From Afifella marina DSM 2698 (GTDB taxonomy: Bacteria; Pseudomonadota; Alphaproteobacteria; Rhizobiales; Afifellaceae), in contig NZ_FMVW01000001.1 of assembly GCF_900102695.1 (NCBI RefSeq), forward strand, positions 1-64,000: DNA of 64,000 bases. The letters are read 5' to 3'. Position 1 is the first letter of the stretch. Every line of letters starts with the position of its first letter. The notes beneath the pieces were generated by a model that saw only the letters and a list, made by a program, of their open reading frames with translations, was not told the origin of the DNA and ran no database searches. The position numbers and the translations under genes are program-made. This document shows positions 62,201-64,000 of the stretch, in pieces.

Positions 62201-63350
62201 CGACCGGGAGACGGCCTTTTCGACGCGGCTCTCCGCTCTGCCGGGACTGAGCGCTCAAGAACTGACGCCCCCCGTACGCGCCAGCGCGCCGAAGCCTGAA
62301 GCCGAGCAAGAGATGGCGCTCGACCGGACGCCGGAATCCTCGCCGCCCTTGGCGTCGGCGGAACCTGAAGACAACGAAATTTTTGCCGACGCCGAAGCGC
62401 TGTCACAGACGGCCTCGATCACTCCGCCGCCATCTGCACAGGCGCAGACGTCCGCACCGATGGCACAAGGTCCGGCCGCCTCGCATCTGTCTACCCCTCT
62501 GCCGGCGTCAATCGGCTCCGAAAAGCTCAGGCGTGCCGCCGAAACCGGAGTCACGGAGGCTCAGTTCGAAGTCGCCGTGCGCTATGCCGAAGGGCGTGGT
62601 GTGGCGAGCGATCAGGCAACGGCGGTCGCCTGGTACGAGCGCGCCGCCCGCGGCGGCCTCGCACCGGCACAATACAGGCTCGGCTCGATCTACGAGAAGG
62701 GACGCGGCGTTCCCAAGGACATCGACAAGGCTCTCAGCTGGTATGGCAAGGCGGCGGATGCCGGAAACGTGAAAGCCATGCACAATCTCGCCGTTCTTTA
62801 CGCGGAGGGGGCGGACGGTGCCCCGGACCTGGAAAAAGCGGCTGATCTTTTTGAACGCGCCGCCGAACGGGGTGTACGCGACAGCCAGTTCAACATCGCG
62901 GTTCTTTTCGCCCGCGGCCTGGGTGTCAAACAGGACCTTGTCGCAGCCTACAAATGGTTTGCCGTGGCCGCACGCTCGGGCGATCAGCAGGCGAAAAAAC
63001 GCCAGCAGGAAATCGCCGATGCGCTGCCGCAGGATCTCCTGCCGGAGGCGAAGAAGGCCGCCGAGACCTTCAAGGCCCTGCCGATCGATCCGCAGGCCAA
63101 CATGGTCTTCGCGCCTGAAAGCGGCTGGGGCGAGCATGTCGGCGAGAGTGTGAGCCTCAGTGGCCCCGACCTGGTGAAGCATACCCAGGATCTTCTCTCC
63201 CGAAAGGGTTACGATCCGGGCCCGGCAGACGGCATCTTCGGCAAGAAGACGCGCCAGGCAATTGCTTCGTTTCAAAAGGATAACGGCCTTTCCGTGACCG
63301 GTGAAATCGATACGGGCATCATTAAGGCGCTTGATGAAAAAGATATCTGA
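59214..63350 (+). CDS. PodJ-like polar localisation protein with Sel1 repeats
   Basis: A 1378-residue polarity scaffold. Layout: disordered and charged N-terminus, long coiled-coil region (about 240-700) with repeated leucine-rich segments, Pro/Gly-rich stretch, one membrane helix (about 919-941), Pro-rich periplasmic linker, Sel1/TPR-like repeats (about 1102-1265) and a C-terminal peptidoglycan-binding domain (about 1316-1378). That order is the PodJ design of Caulobacter and Rhizobiales, which places polar machinery. ATG 59214 has a strong GAGGAG site; the earlier in-frame ATG at 59094 lacks one. Longer than Caulobacter PodJ (about 970 residues). Confidence 0.85.
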   Translation: MKARTSWRGRAGSPPPAPGQGGTDLRALLNARFDAEGRIIHEPAYADSQAERLAGDAGEGDISTEHLQAAVEALAKRIEEAERGEADRTSQARSRRAPVAPPAPGTFDEPATATPPSSDKTSDAADDLLKRLDAFERHLEELSRGGAAGKRTPGFDEGPTPDLRATPAEPSVQAPSARKSTPTEKPAEPRRAFAGGLADFARDLANRRPKNEAPGEMSRAAPTDARDKKPAQADKNAADKTSVDKNAEVLRQIEKLQHALEDEVRPSRGALASLQERMGDVDLRLQALHRSVASVAQPQALSEEIAAIRIGLAALPQGKAFDAIEARLGELAGRIDAMSQPHDRSDEHESFARIESRLDMLAAAMDEIRDSRIGAIDDLAAQLDRLAERVESLGESRSDLGPLEEPLSELSARIQAVPDTRPMLTALDDKLTRIATSLDERSVGSSDIEEITQRLDRLAAEISGFLTESEERFSLKPVLDRLSEIDARFADERVDTDQLSGLVARMEDAVTNAPIGERFAALEARIQGLDRKLPDSDSNLLNDIVDLRSEIAELRADIRNSPPTADAGIRVLQPAIREIKERLDRLPEEPARFNRELEAQIGRISAMLDRPAAESKALTRLEDALADIRERLDRQELHHDAETWHAAGVDTAEGSEALARLASALQHDLSELKSVAEAGEERTRSSLDAVHETLEAVVKRMAFLERDLPFSGDDNGGSKPPAPRAAPSGDDDRPSGISPSSTAPSGPKPGPAGRAGPVQWSPRPPAPEPEKRVEENTAQGLLSRLSATQLLKRATGGRAESFVPRQEEEMSLDSLLEPGGGPLHSDLADAPSSASHYISAARKNASSQTSGSEEALAAAYEDFRAQSRNRESSSSDFLSAARRAARAAAAEAAAAERDAGRAKGHGGSQILDFFKARRRLLVAGAVALAVAFAAVQFVKVRGEEARTANSHPAIETPAPAPKETEVPGDGSSIVQPSPASGEAMMEAGNAAPLPRPDRETAFSTRLSALPGLSAQELTPPVRASAPKPEAEQEMALDRTPESSPPLASAEPEDNEIFADAEALSQTASITPPPSAQAQTSAPMAQGPAASHLSTPLPASIGSEKLRRAAETGVTEAQFEVAVRYAEGRGVASDQATAVAWYERAARGGLAPAQYRLGSIYEKGRGVPKDIDKALSWYGKAADAGNVKAMHNLAVLYAEGADGAPDLEKAADLFERAAERGVRDSQFNIAVLFARGLGVKQDLVAAYKWFAVAARSGDQQAKKRQQEIADALPQDLLPEAKKAAETFKALPIDPQANMVFAPESGWGEHVGESVSLSGPDLVKHTQDLLSRKGYDPGPADGIFGKKTRQAIASFQKDNGLSVTGEIDTGIIKALDEKDI

Positions 63351-63439
63351 ACCACCGTCTTGCGCTTCGTGAAGCGGCGGTGTTGAAGAGATCGCCCTAG
63401 ACCGAGCGAATTTCGCCGATAGCGACAGGACCGTCCTGC

Positions 63440-64000
63440 GTGCAGCTCTATCTCCCGATCGCTGAACTGACGGTCAACATCTTCGTCTATCTCGGGATGG
63501 GAGCGGCGGTCGGCTTCATTTCGGGCATGTTCGGCGTGGGTGGCGGCTTTCTCCTGACGCCGCTTTTGATCTTTTCCGGCATCAGTCCCGCCGTCGCCGT
63601 GGCGACCGTAACGCCGCAGATCGTCGCCTCGTCCACGTCGGCTGCGATCTCCTATTGGCGTCGGAGGATGATCGACCCGCAGTTGACGATGTTTCTCATC
63701 GTCGGCGGTGTCACGGGCTCATGGCTCGGGGTGCGGGTCTTCACCATGCTGCGCTCGCTGGGCCAGCTCGATGTCATCATCTCGCTGTCTTACGTCACCT
63801 TTCTGGGATTGATCGGCGGCCTGATGCTGCGCGAGGCGCTGCGCTCTTTCCTGCGCGCGCGGCGTGGCCGTCCTCCCAATCTGCGCCGAGGCCGTCACCA
63901 CAATTGGCTGCTTGGTCTGCCGTTCAAGGTTCGCTTCCGCCGCTCCAAACTCTATGTGAGCGTCATCCCGGTCATTCTTCTTGGCCTGTCGATCGGCTTC
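63440..64000 (+). CDS. TauE/SafE-family (DUF81) permease, 5' part
   Basis: The first 187 residues of an inner-membrane sulfite/organosulfonate exporter-like protein; it runs off the right edge. Helix 1 ends in GFISGMFGVGGGFLLTPLLIFSG, the family hallmark; SPAVAVATVTPQIVASSTSA follows. An insertion of basic residues (RARRGRPPNLRRGRHHN) sits between the two halves. The start is GTG at 63440. It is 89 bases after the PodJ-like gene. Confidence 0.88.
   Translation, partial: MQLYLPIAELTVNIFVYLGMGAAVGFISGMFGVGGGFLLTPLLIFSGISPAVAVATVTPQIVASSTSAAISYWRRRMIDPQLTMFLIVGGVTGSWLGVRVFTMLRSLGQLDVIISLSYVTFLGLIGGLMLREALRSFLRARRGRPPNLRRGRHHNWLLGLPFKVRFRRSKLYVSVIPVILLGLSIGF

Noticed and set aside
63351-63439. 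CGCTTC-GT-GAAGCG repeat after the PodJ-like gene as a terminator
   Set aside because: Loop is only two bases and no T-run follows.
1-64000. CRISPR arrays, prophage or integrated plasmid
   Set aside because: No regularly spaced repeats, integrase, phage structural or conjugation genes seen.

Overview
The window is GC-rich, gene-dense chromosomal DNA from an alphaproteobacterium, most likely of the order Hyphomicrobiales (Rhizobiales). The main markers are the cell-cycle regulator GcrA followed by argD-argF-hslO, a SAM-II riboswitch in front of metZ, a class I lysyl-tRNA synthetase, a PodJ-like polarity protein with Sel1 repeats and a peptidoglycan-binding tail, an FNR-type box in front of hemN, and paired CtrA/CcrM-type signals. 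I cannot name the genus. No phage, plasmid or CRISPR locus is visible. The only mobile DNA is the 5' end of an IS1182-type transposase cut by the left edge.

Layout. 1-330: IS1182-type element end. 372-8485 (all minus): a catabolic/uptake cluster with a GntR/FCD regulator, a 3-hydroxyisobutyrate-dehydrogenase-like enzyme, a complete TRAP transporter (DctP, DctQ, DctM), a small manganese-type cupin closely resembling bacterial cupin hydroxynitrile lyases, an SCP2-like protein, an alpha/beta hydrolase and a lactonase-type metallo-beta-lactamase-fold enzyme. 8942-14737: a P-loop protein, metallophosphoesterase, lipid kinase, MFS exporter, a divergent FMN reductase/HxlR pair, a YetF-like membrane protein and a small secreted protein. 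15049-16767: a cold-shock gene followed by five tiny poorly known genes on the same strand. 17090-22177: hemN, then three plus-strand dehydrogenases resembling the two sulfolactate dehydrogenases and a GabD-like aldehyde dehydrogenase.

22317-30614: folK, a GT4 glycosyltransferase, PPK2 divergent from a PhoR-type kinase, gcrA, argD, argF and hslO. 30790-42453: an RND efflux pump, apaG, a GT2 synthase-like membrane protein, a TreT-like glycosyltransferase and a large-subunit catalase. 42549-47798: a truncated Tat aldo/keto reductase, tRNA-Gly(CCC), lysS, TerB-like, sterol-desaturase-like, a solute-binding protein and a CDP-alcohol phosphatidyltransferase. 47811-51823: metZ with its SAM-II leader, a long dCTP deaminase, a nuclease-like membrane protein and an S24 repressor. 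51964-58864: a fatty-acid beta-oxidation cluster headed by a MerR regulator. 59214-64000: PodJ-like protein and the start of a TauE/SafE permease.

The best candidates for undescribed biology are the TRAP-cupin-lactonase cluster, the CspA small-protein cluster, the SlcC/SlcD/GabD-like operon, and the MerR-controlled beta-oxidation operon with matching operators. All functions come from reading translations and motifs by eye; no database search was run.
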